Source of the DNA: Rhizaria sp. SCN 62-66
Lineage: Eukaryota > Rhizaria, unplaced
Direction: 5' to 3'
Assembly (NCBI GenBank): GCA_001724265.1
Contig: MEDY01000244.1
Coordinates: 1-45,853, forward strand
DNA: 45,853 nt
Shown: in pieces, positions 32,544 to 45,052 of the stretch
How the letters are laid out: the number at the start of each line of letters is the position of its first letter
Position numbering within the stretch: position 1 is the stretch's first letter
Notes under the pieces: generated by a model
What the model saw: only the letters and a program-made list of their open reading frames with translations
What the model was told of the DNA's origin: nothing
Database searches by the model: none
Position numbers and translations under genes: made by a program

Positions 32544-34306
32544 TCAGACCTCCTTGAGCGCCGCAGCTAGAACGAGCTGAGCGCCAAAATACAGCGGCAG
32601 CCCGATGGCCTGGTTGATGCTACTCTGCGCCACAAACCTCTCGCGCGCGACAAATACATCGGAGACCATGAAGAGCACCGCCGCCGCCATCGCCAGCGCG
32701 GCCTGGCGTGACAGCGCGGGCAAACCGCGCCACAGCGACGCCACAGACACAGTCGCCGCAGACTGCGCGGACCGCCCGTACGGCGCAAACGCGAGCTTGG
32801 CAGACCCGTCGGCGCCAGCGATGACGCTCTCAGTCGTTGTCGCAGTGCGGACGCTGGTGCTGGTGTGGGGAGTGCCGTCTGCGCCGTGGCTACTCACCGT
32901 GGCGCGCTGGGAGGTGGTTTCCACTGCGGCGCCAGTGGCGGCGTCGACGCCGCGCGCAGTGATGGTCGCCAAGGTCACCTTGTCCAGTGTTTCGTTCTCA
33001 GCACTGTCGACGGAAACAAGCTTCACCTTGTTCTTGCCGGATTCGGATCCTGTGACAGCGTTGACAGCGTTGCGAAGGTCGCTGTCAACAGTGACGTCAA
33101 CCTTGTTGTCGGACTCGCTGTGAGTCGATGTGAAGTCGAGCGTGATGACCCGGCCGTCGACCACTGCGTCAATGACCGTGCCGACCGCTGGCCGCAGGCC
33201 GTGCGCGGCCGGGGTGAACATGGCTACCGAGGCCGCCAGGAACACCATCACTGCGATGACGGCGACGTAGGCGATGACTGCGCGCCACATGAAATCGCTC
33301 TGTTTGCGCAGAGTGCCGCGGATGGAGAGGTACGCGAGGATAAGCCCTAACGCGACTGCAAGCGCGCCGGCGAGGGGCAGCAAGCCGGGCGCCGGGGCGC
33401 CGTCGTCGGACCAAATGACCGTGGGCAGCGAGATAAGCCGCGACGCATGCGCGAGAGCAAAGGCGACGTGGCCGATCAGAAAAGCGGCCAGACCGAGCAG
33501 AAAGGCCTTGGGGGAGGAGCCAAGAAGGGCGACGTCGCCGATAAAGCAGAAGATAAGTCCGACGAAGATGATACTGTGGTGCAGCGGTGCGTGCTTGCTG
33601 AACGTCAGAAACAGCGCAGGCAGCGACGAGGGAGGGAAGAGCACAGCAGGGGAGTCGTTAAGCAGGGCGGTGAAAGCAGCTGCAGTCATTTTAGCAGCCT
33701 TGCCGTTTGCACTCGCAGAGCCGAGCGCTGCAGTGGCGAATGCCTGTGAGTCGTCAGCGGAGAGCGAGGCTGAATCGTAGTATTGGAACGAGACAAGAGT
33801 CGCCGGGCTAGAGAGTGACGCCAACCACGAGCTAACCTTGGACTGCACCTGCGCGGCGCCTGCCGAGCCCTGCGACAACGACTCAGACAGCTGCGCCTGC
33901 GCCTGCGCTTGTGACTGGAACTGCTGTGAATGAGTCAGCTGTGACGGCGACGCTGCCGCGGGGGCGAGGGCGTAAAAGGGGGGGATCAACGACGGGTCCT
34001 TCGTTGTGGTGAGCACGACATGGGCGATGCTTTGGAGAGCAGCGAAGAGGAAGAAAAACGCACAGGACGTCTTCAGGATGGCCTACAAAGGTACATCGTT
34101 ATTGGCGCGCGGATTCAGGGGCAACGTTGGAACTGTGAGCGAGGTGGCTGTTTAAGTGTCAAGGAAGGTCGAAGTAAACAAAGGAGGGTCTAGACAGAGG
34201 GAAGACGTACACGGAGAGCGAGATGCTTGCGGCCGGCAATTGTAATAAGCGGGAGAAGAGCCACCGCGGTCCACGCAGCAAACGGGACGGTGATGGGCAA
34301 CACCAT
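32544..34306 (-). CDS. TMEM86/YhhN-family lysoplasmalogenase-like membrane protein
   Basis: Exons 34306-34211 and 34082-32544 give 544 residues ending in TGA. The start is the ATG at 34306 (MVLPITV); the long exon alone has only a GTG start and would lose the first membrane segments. Several hydrophobic segments are visible. They include an early one (FFFLFAAL), GLIFCFIGDVALL, LLGLAAFLIGHVAFALAH, LAGALAVALGLILAYL, VIAYVAVIAVMVFLAA, LFMVSDVFVARERF and a final one ending LAAAL. The GD(V)xLL, F..GH and LFMxSD patterns are those of YhhN/TMEM86. These are multipass membrane enzymes that hydrolyse the vinyl-ether bond of lysoplasmalogens. Unusual here are a Gln/Ala/Ser-rich segment after the first hydrophobic part and a polar insertion at about residues 334-470 before the last membrane segments. 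Catalytic activity is inferred from family only. Confidence 0.88.
34083..34210 (-). other. Intron of the TMEM86-like gene (128 nt)
   Basis: It begins GTACGT and ends CTTTGTAG on the minus strand and is phase 0. It joins RKHLALR to AILKTSC. It recovers an ATG and a first membrane segment upstream of the long exon. Confidence 0.83.
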
Positions 34307-35427
34307 GAAGCTATGACGGCGAGAGCGCGGGCAAAGGGAGAAAGACCGAAAGGGGACGATTGAATTGGTGGTTGGGAGTCAGGAAGAAAGTTGATTGCAG
34401 GGCAGTGTTTTCTCGATGAAACCGACTAAACTTGTAGTATATTATAGCTTGGCCAAAATTGCTGCATTAAACATTGTTCAAACTTCATATGCAAATTTGT
34501 TAACGGAGATATGTCTTGATTTTAGAGATGGCTTGGAGGAGGGGTTTGAACTATAGGTGGAGGAGTGTTCAACGCGCCAGACATGATCCTATCACATCGT
34601 TAAAAATATAAATAGCACATGAAGAACACATGTGCCTAACCAAAATAGTGCCACACAAGGCAATTGACGGAACAATTAAAGCACCATGCTGGATTCTAAG
34701 ACTGGGTCAGAAGTGATCCACAATCGACCGACGTTGTCGCTGGCCCATTTTTCGCGAACCGAGCCTGACCGACCAGCCAACCACAGCAAAGGGCAACAAC
34801 TCAGATGGGTCGTTAATAAGCTCCCACGCACTAAGGATGTTAGTATATAAGATTTAAAGATTGCACCGAATTGTTATTTGCGCCGGCCCACTATGCCTGT
34901 TTTGATTTTGCTATCCTGACGACCGGAATGGTGTTTGCTGGCTTGTTTCATGTGCTTCTTGGGCGAAGACACTCTCGTGAGACGTCGTCCTCACTCGTGC
35001 CGCGCGCTGCACACTAGGACGTTATCTATTTTAAATACGGATTTACCATAGCATACCTTCTTACTTTAAGTTTGCGCTGTCATGACAACGTCTTCTTTAA
35101 TGGCCATTCCATGCTGCTGGGCATTTTCACGAATGCATCTTCCCCTCCTTGCACTTGATTCACTCACAGGTTCGCATCTTGCATATTTTATACCGGAGCA
35201 ATCCCAGTTTTCTCTTTATAAGCACCATCACAGCTACCGCTAAGGGCGTTTCTTTGCTATCCCACGACTTCTGTGCTCTTTGTCCCTTGTCCGGCGACGC
35301 ATCACACCCCTCCGAGAGACATACCTATAACACAGACCACTCCAATCGATCAAGTCGTGAATCATCACAAGCTCTGCCCGTGCCACTTGACTGCACAACG
35401 GCAACTCCACCCCCCACTCTCCCCGCA
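34307..35427. promoter_or_regulatory. Divergent intergenic region (1.1 kb)
   Basis: This spacer separates the divergent TMEM86-like and PH-protein genes and should hold both promoters. It is AT-rich with a TATATAAG string at about 34843. From 35149 the frame of the PH gene is open without an ATG and becomes CT-rich, probably 5'UTR. A TCACTCACAG string near 35168 could be a splice acceptor. No separate gene was seen. Confidence 0.5.
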
Positions 35428-37767
35428 ATGTCGCGCCCGCCCTTGCGCCCCGACACCCCCGGGAGCTTGGCAGCCGGCGCAACGGGGACACCCACCGCGA
35501 CCGCGACAGCTGCGCCGGTAAACACTGCGTCTGGAGGCGATGCCACCCCCGCGACCGCCAACAGCAGCAGCACCGCGTCCCCGGTCACAACCCCGCAGCT
35601 TGTCCCGCTCACTGCGTCGCTTCTCGCGGCCACCCCGTCCTTCCACCAGGCGGGTGCGGGTCTCCCCGCGTTCGGCGGCGGCGACGGCGGTGAGGGCGCG
35701 CCCCTGATCCCGCCGCGCCTCGCGCCAGAGTTCATCCCCCACCGGTCGACGTCGCCGATCCCGCGCGCCGTGTACGCTGCGCCGGAGCCCCCGCTGCCGC
35801 TCGACACGCTCCGCTCCGTCGTCGCGACCACGCTCGCGCTGCAGCAGCAGCGCCAACAACACCAGCAACAGCAGTACTACGGCACTGGCGGCAGCTCCAA
35901 CACGCAAGTTGTTCCGCCGTCGCCCATGTTGTCGGCGCTGCCCGTGCAGCCCCTTGAGCTCGACCGCCCGACGCAGCGCCACCTTGAGCAGACCTTGGGC
36001 CCCGTCGGCGCCGTCGTCGCCAGTGCCGCTCTGCCCGCGCTCATCGCCGCGAAACAAGACGCCGTTGCGCGCGGCGCGTCCCCGACCACGGCCGTGTCGT
36101 CAGCGGCGACCACCTCCCCGCTCGGCCCCCGCAGCAGCACCCGACGCGTGCATTTCCTCCGCGCCGTCTGCCAGCGGCCCGGCGTCGCCGACCCCGCGGT
36201 GATCCCGCCCGACACGTTCGCCTACACGCCGCTGCCGGCCGGGGACAACGACCCCGTGTGCGCGCCCGTCATCACCTTCGCCAAGGACGACCCACCGTCG
36301 GCCGTACGCGCGCTGTTTGAGTCCCACATGCTCAATGTCCAGGCGGCGCGTGAGTCTACCCGTAACCTCGCTCTCGGCAAGCCGGGCGCCCGCGAGCGCG
36401 CGGCCGAGGCGCTTAACCGCGTGCTGCAAACCTTCTACGACTGTGGGCAGCGCGCCGGCCGCCGCGGCCAGGCCGCCGTGGAGCGCGCCGAAGCCAACGA
36501 CGCGCGCGTGTGCGACGACCTTGCGATGAGGGCGGGGCACACTCTGCAGCTGCAGCGGCTCAAGGAGGTCTCGGAGTCGGCGCAAAACTCGCTCTCGGAC
36601 ACCGCCGCGAATGCAAACGCTACTTCTTCGTCTTCCGCTGCCGGTGCTGCCGGTGCGGCCGCGGCTGGAGGGCTATCACTGGCTGACTCGGCCACCGGCG
36701 CAGCCACACCGTTGACTGGCCCCTTGCCGTCCCCGTCGCCCTCAGCCAACTCCGCCTCTGTCTTGGCCTCGGCCTCTGCGAGCGCGAGCGTCACTGGCGT
36801 CAGTTCTAGCTCCGGCTCTGGCTCTGGTGCGAGCGCCGGGGCGACCCCGAATCCTTGCTCCCCGACCGCGACGGCCGCCCTGAGCCTCCCGCCCAGTCTG
36901 CTGAACCTGCCCCCGCTCGCCGGGCCCGTCGTGGTCACGCAGGCCGACGCGCTGCCGCAGCCCCTGCGCGAGGCCCTGACACCGCTTGAGGCCGCGCGCG
37001 CGCACGCCGCGCACAGGGCCGTGCATGTCCTCGCGCAAGGTCCGCTCGGCGCGATGTCCACCACTGCTGCGCCGGCCGGCGGCGGCGGCGGCGGCTCGCT
37101 CATGGGCCTCGGCGGCGGCGGCCCGTCTGCCGCGGCGAGCAACATCGCCACCGCGGCGGGCGGGCTGATTGTCGGACCCAACGGCGTGCTCATGACGCCC
37201 GCGGCGGCAGCGTCCCTGTCCGTCGGCCGCCGGTCCACCGCCGCGGTGTCCTCGAACCCGGCCAAGATCCGCGTCGCCGCTGCGAACTCGGTCTACTCGA
37301 GCGGCGTACTGGGCGTCTCGCTCGCGCCGCCAGAGAAGATCAAGCTGGCCGCAGATCTGGTGCTAGAAGCCGCGGCGGGCGCGGGGACGCTTCGGTATAC
37401 GCCGCAGTATAACTGGCAGAGGCGGTGGAACCGCGCTGTGCAGCGGGTCGATGAGGTGTACTCGGCTGCGGCCGCGGCGGCGGCGGCTGAGGCTGCGGCC
37501 GGCGGCGGCGGGGGCGGCAAGCACCGGCGCCGGCACAGCGCCCACGCGCAACGGCCGCAGCACTTGGCTGCGACGGGAGACCCCAGCACCGGGTCCGGCG
37601 CCGCTGCGACCGAGGCTGGGACCGCGGCGGGGACTGGGGCTGGGACGGCTGAGGCGCTGTTGTCGCCGCCGTCGCTTCAGCTGACAGGCACAGCTGCAGA
37701 CTCAACCACAAACAAGAACTACAACAAGTGCGGCTGCGGCTCTGCTAACGCAGCAGGTGCTGCTGCA

Positions 37768-37798
<31 letters not shown>

Positions 37799-40700
37799 CC
37801 GGCGACAGCTCGCAGTCGCAGGCGCAGGCGTGTACGGATGCGGTGACTGCGCCTGCGGTTGTCGTGCCCCGCGTGAAGCCGTCCCATCCGCCCGGCCGCG
37901 GCATGCCACAGGATGAGGGCGACCTGCTCGCTCCGATGTCAATCGAGGAGGCCGCCGCCGCCGCCGCCGCCGAGGACGCCGCTTCCCGTGCCACCTGCGT
38001 CACGATCAACGCGATGCGCCGCGGCGGCCGCGCGCCGTCGCACGCAGTGGGGCCGCCGCGGTCCATTCTCCGCGTGTCGTCCTCTGGTGCGCTGAGCTCG
38101 CTGAGCACCGGCTCTTTGAGCGCGTCACCGACCCCGACGCCGTCGACCGGCGACGTGAATATGGCGCACTCGGTCACCGGCGCTGCGTCTGGCCCGTCTG
38201 GCGGCGCTGAGGGCGGGGCGCGGTCGCTGCTCGCGCACCCGGGGGGCCGGGAAAGTCCGGCCGAGACGCTCAAGATCACTGTCTCAGCCTCTGCCAACGC
38301 CGCCGACGCGCTGTCCCGCTCTGGGAGTGATGGAGTGAACCGTGGCAGCGGCGTATTTAGCGCGATTGCGACCACCACCGCAGCGGCTGCTATGGGTATT
38401 CCGGACAGCGCTGCGAGTCCCGGCGGCGTCGTCGCGAGTGCCGACGGTTTGGACCAGGACGACAACGACGAAGATGAGGAAGGTCCGTCGTACTCTGCCG
38501 CGTCGCCGCCGATCATTGCGCTCTCTTGCCCACACTGCCGGCTACCAGTGCCGTCGCCGATCGACCTCGCGGCCCACTGCGCGTGCGGCTGTGCGCTGTC
38601 TCCGCCGTGCCCGGCCGTTGCAGAGGCCGGGGACGGCTTAACTTCGATGCACAGGAACGGCGATGGCGACGAGGACGTGGTCATCTCACCGACGACCATC
38701 AACGCGATCAATATGCTCGCATTTCCGACTGAGAACGACCATAACGCTCTCGCCACCCGTGACGACGACGACTTCGGCAGCAACGCGAGCGATCAAGGTG
38801 ATTCCCCAGTGCGGCGGTCAACCCCCCCTCTGTCGCCGTCGCCGCCCCTGTCCCCCAGTGGCCGTGACCGTGGGCGGAGTGACCGTGAGCCCGATCTGTC
38901 CCGCACTTTGTCCGCGTCGCCCTCGGCCACAGCGTCCGTGCGCGCTTTGGCGGCGCGCGGGCAGCTCGTCGAAGGCCGTCACGGTCTCGTCATCCCCCAC
39001 GCCGTGTTGCACGGCAACGGCGGCGAGCTTTTCGATGGGGACGTGCCTGTGGAGCTGATGCTCAGTGGCAGCAACAGCAACGTCGGGATGAGTGCCCGCG
39101 GTAGTTTCAACAGCCTCAGCGGGACTGCTAACAGCGCGGCACACAACCATAGTACGACGGCGGGGGGGCTCAGTCACAGCAGTAGTAGCAGTAACGTCGC
39201 CTCAGTCGCTGCCTCGGCCGGCGGTGAGTTTAAGTTAGGCCGCCGCGCGTCCGCCAGCGGCAGTCTAGTCGGTCTGACTGACCGTGCTCACTGCACCAAC
39301 CACGGACACTCTGCTCACAGTCAGTCCCACGGTCACACAAGTATCGCTGGCGACGGGGGCGACAGTCCCCAGAGAGGCTCTGGCAGCACCGGCGGCACTG
39401 ATGCGGAGGATGAGAGTGGCGGAATGGTCCGTGATGACTGTTTTCTCGCACGTTTGCGCCAGCTCCACTCCCAGCAACAACAACAACAACAGCAGCAAGA
39501 GAGTCGAACCAAGAACTCGCCCACTGTGCCTATGGCTGTACCTGCGGCGGACTCTGGCGACGCCCCCGGTCACTTGATTGCCTCTACCGCCGACGCCGCC
39601 ACTGGGGCCACAACAACGACAACGACAGATAAGACTGCGGCCGCTGCTGCTAACTCACGCTCACACTCGCCGTCGCACTCTCTGACGCCAAGCCCCAGCC
39701 CTTTGTTGGACGAGGACTCTTTCGACGCTGGCTCCAGTCTCACGGGCTCCACCGGCGAAGGCTCCAGCGGCGGCAACGGCTCCGATGTCATGTCCCCTGC
39801 GACCTTCTACAAGCACATCACTCCGCGCCCGCTGCGCGCTGGAGTCGTCGCCGCCGCCGCTGCTGCTGCAGACTCAGCAATGGGCGGTCAGTGCCATGGC
39901 GACGGCACCTGCGGCGGCGGCGCGATCCGTCCTGTTGGAGCCGGGGTCGGCGTGTTGAACGCAGGCGGCTTGAATAACCCTGCGCACGGTCACGGCCACG
40001 GTCTACCGCTCTATCCTTCGACCCACACCGGCGCTGCGACCGGGGCGACTGCCGCTGGCGCGACTGCGGCCGGAGCTGCGGCCGAGCCGAGTAACTATTA
40101 CATCTACCGTCCAGCGGCGTATCTCACCCCGGCGGCGTGCGTCGAGTGCGACGACGCCGCGCCGGGCACCGACCACTCGCGCTGTTTCTACCGCTGCCTC
40201 TTCCGCCACGTCATCCCTAAGTCGGTCCTGCGGCACCGCGAGGCCGAGGCGAACCACTACTCCGCGCGCGGCCGCATTGTGCTGGCTGCGATCGCGCGGT
40301 CCGTCGCGCTGCGGGTGCTGCAGAAGCCGCTGCAAGTGCAGAAGCTCGCGCTCGACGGCGAGCCGAAACCGCGCTGGGTGTGGATCCCGCCGGCGGGCGG
40401 GCAGCTGCTGTGGGCGCGGTACAACCCCAGCGAGCCGCGCAACTTCCTCTCGAAGCTCATCTCGCGCGCGCCGAAAGTGCGGGAGCTGGCGCACGTGCGC
40501 CGGCTCGCGCTCGGTGTGTTTGCGAAGCGGCGCGAGGCGACGAAGCTCAACGTCGAGAAGTTCGCGCCGTGGCAGTGCATCTCCATCGAGTGGCAGACGC
40601 CCGTCGTCAGCAAGGCCGGGAGCAAGGGCAACAACGCGTCGCCGCCCGGTGGGTCCCCGCCCGCTGGCGCTGGCTCCGCGGGCGCGGCCGCGGGCGATAA

Positions 40701-43314
40701 GGAGAAGGAGAAAGAACCGGAACAGTTTAACTACCGTACGATGGAGCTGGTGTGCGCCAACGATACGGACACGCGTGTGCTCTTCATGGGCCTCCAGGTA
40801 CGCTGCGATTTAAAAACAACAACAACAACATGATCGGAGTCACTCAGGCATACCTTCATTTCTTTTCGGAATTTACTCCACATTCATTACTGTCTTCATG
40901 TTTGATTTCTGTTTGCGTTTTCTTGAAGCTTTTATTCATATCATATCATCTCATGTCACATCATTTTTACTTATTTCGTTCTTTCGTTTGTTTTGTCTCT
41001 CACAATTTTGTTAGGCCCTGGTCCCTCTGTCCAAGTATCACTTGTCGTACGGCCGTTTCCTTTGGCGCCGCGCGGCCTTGAAGCTTCGCCGCAAGGCTAA
41101 GGAGGCTGTCCAGTCTTCCCGCGACTACCTCACTAGACTCTGGCTGCTGGCGCTCGAGGACCGAGCCAAGCGGCTGTGCGAGGCCGTGCTGCTCAACTTG
41201 CGCACGGTCCTGGCCGACTTCGAGGCGCTGGCGGCCATGTGCGCTCACCTCCGCGCGAAGCAAGCCCCTGCAGTCACCTGCGCTGCGGAGGTTACTGAGT
41301 CGCAGTCGCATTCTCAGCCGCAGCCGGAGTGGGGGCTGCCCAAGGGCCCTGGTCAGCACATCCTGCTCCCGCTCGGCGTCGCGCGCACAGTCGTCTGCAG
41401 CGCAATGCAGGCCGCGGCCTCGCTCTGGGTGATGCCGCCGCAATGCTACCGCGACCGCGTCGGTCCCCGCATCCGTGAGATCCTCGTCTACTCCGAGACC
41501 ATCTCGTTCGTGGCCATCATCGCGGGCGTCGTTGTGCCGGGTGTGCAGCCTCCGCCGGCGACGTTCGAGATCGGCGCCCCGGCCACGGTGGCCTACATGA
41601 CGGCGATGTTCGAGGCCGCCAAGGCATGGGCGGCGCAGAACCCCGGTGCATTCATCGCGCCGCGGGCCAACTCAGCCGAAGCCGCGAAGTCGATGACCGT
41701 GCCAGCCCTACCCTCGGCAGCCAGCGCACAGTCGGGCTCGGCGGCGTTCCTGTTCCGGCACGCGGGCTCCACTCTGGCGTCGTTCTACCCCGTGTGCAGG
41801 GACTTCGTGACGACGACGATGCTGGAGTTCGTGCGGACGCGGTTCGGGTACCGGCGGGTCACGCGCTCCTCGCTCGAGGCGTTTGCATCGCCGGACTCGA
41901 CCGCAAACTGCAAATCCGCCGCGACGTGTGCGGCTGCTTCTGGCTCTGCTTTTGCGAAAACAGCTGCTGCCACGGCTGCTCCTGCAGTCACCGCGAAGTC
42001 TACCGCTGTCGCGACTGTGTCGACCGCCGCGCCCTCGGCCTCCCCCAGCAGCGGCTCTACGGCGACTGCCGCCCCCGCCTCCGTGCCATGCAGCGGCACA
42101 GTGGCCGTGGATGACTACGACGCCGACGGCGCCCTGCACCGCGTCGCGTCCTCGACCTCGACGGTGGCCGACTTCCTGGCCGATCCCGACGCCACGGCGC
42201 GCGCACAGGCCCACGCGCGGGCCGCCATCGCCTGCGGCCACACCGGCGGGGACGACACTGTGACTGCCGGCGCGCCCGCGGTCGGGGATGATGCCAGTAG
42301 CACTGGTGGCGAGAGCGCGTCGACGCCCAAGTCAACGGTCTCGATGTCCAGGCTGTCGCTGTCGCAGACGCCCTCCGGCGGCCACTTAGCGGACCCCATG
42401 TCGGACACGGATACTGAGGCGTCTCTCACGGACTCTGACGCCGACGACGAGGACGAGGCCGGCGCAAACGGCAACTCCAGCGACGACGATGATGACGACG
42501 AGGAAGGTAACGCTGCCGCGAACGCCGCTGCTGCTGATGATGATGATGACGATGGGGGGAAGCATAGGGAACGCTCGGCCAGCGTCTCTGACATGCCCTC
42601 ACATTCTCACTCGCACGCCGCCGCAGCCGCTGCCGCCGCAGCCGCTGCCGCCGCAAACGCTGCCGCCGCGGCCACTGCTAACCCGAGTGCCGCTACAGTC
42701 GCCGGCAGCGGCGGTGGCGGCGGTAAGACTGTGTTCAAGCTGCCGCCGCGCCACCCCCGCACGCCGGCCGCCACACCGCAGACTCCCCCCGCGCCCGTGA
42801 ATGCAGCTGCTGTCTCTTCTGCTGCTTCTTCTGCTGCGCTGTCGCCGCCGGTCCGCGTTCGCGCCGCCGCCACTGCCACCGCCACTGTCGCTGCCTCTGG
42901 CGCTGGCGCCGTTGCCGGTGCGGGGGTCGGTGCGAGTGATGGCCCAGTGGGTTCGCTGCGTCTGCAGATGAAACACGCATCCTCAACCTCGGCCCTCACT
43001 GACATCGCCAGCGGCGGCGGCGGCAGTAAGGCTGCTGTCGATTTGGACGCGCCGAGCCCGATCATGGAGCCGTCGCGGCTGATCCACGCCACAGGCACCG
43101 GGTCAACCCCGATGGAGGTCTCTGGCACAGTGCAAAAGCTGCCCGCCGCCGTGCTTGCGAAGCCCTTTTCATCCCCCACGGACGACTACCGTGCCGCTGC
43201 CGTAGATGCCCCGGCGGGACTCGGTTACGACCAGCGGCGGGTGATCCACACAGACTACCCAGCCGTCGCCGCCGCGTCCTCTCTCCACCAGCAACAGCAA
43301 CAACAACAGCAACG

Positions 43315-43345
<31 letters not shown>

Positions 43346-45052
43346 AGCAACAGCAGTGCATCTGTTGCGAGTGCAACGCAGACTGCTGCGAAGCCCCGGT
43401 ACCGTATCCCCGTTTCATCATCGAGCAACGTGCTCTCGACACTGGCCCGCACCGAGTCCGACTCGTTCCCCTCGGAGCCCCCTTCCCCGGCTACTCACTA
43501 TGGCAGAGTGGCGGACCCCCCGTCCTCGGCCGCGGCCTCCGCCGGCGTTGCCACACTGACTTCCTCCCCCGGTTTGACCGGCCCCGACGCCGCTGCTGCT
43601 GTTGACCTTACATTGGGGTCACTGGGCGGGCTACACACGATGTTGAATCAGCTGGAGGACGTTGAGCGCAAATTCGCGCGCAGCGGGAGTAGTTCTGTCT
43701 CGGACACGGAGGCCGCCGCTGCTGCGGCCGCTGCGGCACTGCATGCATCTGCTTTGACCGGCGGTGCACCAGTCACGGGTTCAGTCACGGGTTCAGTCAC
43801 GAGTGCTGGGACAGGCCCGGCTGCGACCGCTGCTAAGTCCCCCGCTCCGCAGCAACAACAGCAAATGCAGCAGCAGAGGCAGCCTGGGAGTGGTGAGCTC
43901 GTGCCGACTCAGCACCTGCGGCCTGACTTACGCTCACCGCCCGGCACCACACCGCTCGTTGTGGTCACCACAGTGGCGTCAGACGCGCTTCCGCAGCTCG
44001 AGAGCCTTTTGTCCACCAAGAACAGTTCTCAACAACAGCAGCAGCAAGAACAGGCTGCTTCGTCACTGCAGCTACCACCGTCGTCCGCTGCAGCCGCAGG
44101 CGGTAGAGTCGGTAAGATCCATCTCACCCCGCCCGGTACCTCCATGAACCTGAACAATAGCTCAACTGCGCCCACAGCCGCCTCTGCGACTTTATATCCC
44201 CCCGGTCTGACCACCGGTGCCAGCGGCGCCCGCCGCGGTACTATGGACGACTCAGTATTCGGTGACCTGCCAGGTGCAGTCTACCCCGAGCCAGGCAGTG
44301 CCGCCGCCGGCGGCGGCGGTGGCGGCGGCGGTGGCGGCGGCCTGGGGCCTGGGGCTCCGACCCCGGTCGGCGCGGCTGGGCCCGGTGGCGACCGGCGCGG
44401 CAGAGCACTGGCCTCCGCAGCCGCGGCCCCCGCCTCGGCCCGTAGTGGCGGCGCCACTGCGCAGACGGCGCAGCCCGCGGTCAACGTTGTCATCGCGGGT
44501 GGCGCTGCCGCTGGTGGCACCGGCGCTGCGAACGTGGTGCCAGGGCTGGTTCCCGGCGTCGTCCAGACCCCGAACCGCGGCCCCATGCACGTGCACCACT
44601 CGGCCGTGCAGGACCCTTTGCTGGCGCGCAAACTGCTTCAATACGCTCAATCCAACGGTTGCGGCGGCAGCAACGGCGGCGCGCTGGGTGGCAACGCGTC
44701 CCCCGGTGGGAGTGGAGCCGGTTTGACCGACAGTGTCGTGAGCCGCGGCACCGCGGAGAACGTCAGCACCGCCGCCATGGCCGCCCTCTCAGCGCTGGCG
44801 AGCCAGTCAACCGCGGGGCCGGCGGAGGAGCGCCGCATCGCGAGCTTCATCTCGTTCCTGCGCGCCATCACACAGCCGTTCCTCATGGGGCTCGAGCGCG
44901 AGATGCTGTCCGAGGCGCGCACGATGGCTGGGATAATCCGCAACCTCGGCGGCTGGGACCTGGTGCGCGCGGCAGAGCGCGGGCAAATCGCAGACGGCGG
45001 GAGTCCGCTGCACGGGGCGCTGCCGCAGGACGACGAGACGCTCGACTTCTAA
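35428..45052 (+). CDS. Giant low-complexity protein with a PH-like domain
   Basis: Exons 35428-40797 and 41015-45052 give 3135 residues ending in TAA. The start is the first ATG (MSRPPLRP). Most of the chain is Ala/Ser/Gly/Gln/Asp-rich. Folded-looking parts are: a helical segment at about 290-390; a Cys/His cluster near 1032 (CPHC...HCACGC); a second near 1571 (CVEC...HSRCFYRC), possibly zinc-binding; and a PH-like domain at about 1635-1800. The PH-like part has WVWIPPAGGQLLWARY, EWQTP, and the closing strand and helix YRTMELVCANDTDTRVLFMGLQALVPL. Its end is split by the intron. A basic helical stretch (WRRAALKLRRKAKEA) follows, then more disordered sequence with acidic and Gln tracts, and a final helical block. 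PH-like domains bind phosphoinositides or proteins, so a membrane-linked scaffold is a guess. There is no TAG in frame. Confidence 0.8.
37759..37797 (+). repeat. Poly-alanine run (13 codons)
   Basis: A mostly GCT run codes thirteen alanines in exon 1 of the PH-domain gene. Confidence 0.9.
40798..41014 (+). other. Intron of the PH-domain gene (217 nt)
   Basis: It begins GTACGC and ends TTTTGTTAG after a long T-rich tract and is phase 0. It joins LFMGLQ to ALVPLSKYHLSY, completing the C-terminal helix of the PH-like domain. Confidence 0.9.
43289..43345 (+). repeat. Poly-glutamine run
   Basis: Mixed CAG/CAA codons give eight Gln, one Arg, then ten Gln in exon 2 of the PH-domain gene. No TAG occurs within it. 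Confidence 0.92.
43772..43801 (+). repeat. 12-bp tandem repeat
   Basis: Two exact copies of gtcacgggttca and a partial third encode a Val-Thr-Gly-Ser repeat in the PH-domain gene. Confidence 0.85.

Noticed and set aside
34531-34560. T-loop-like GTTCAAAC on the minus strand, considered as part of a tRNA (possibly a CUA suppressor)
   Set aside because: The flanking five bases do not pair as a T stem, and no D arm or acceptor stem could be found around it.
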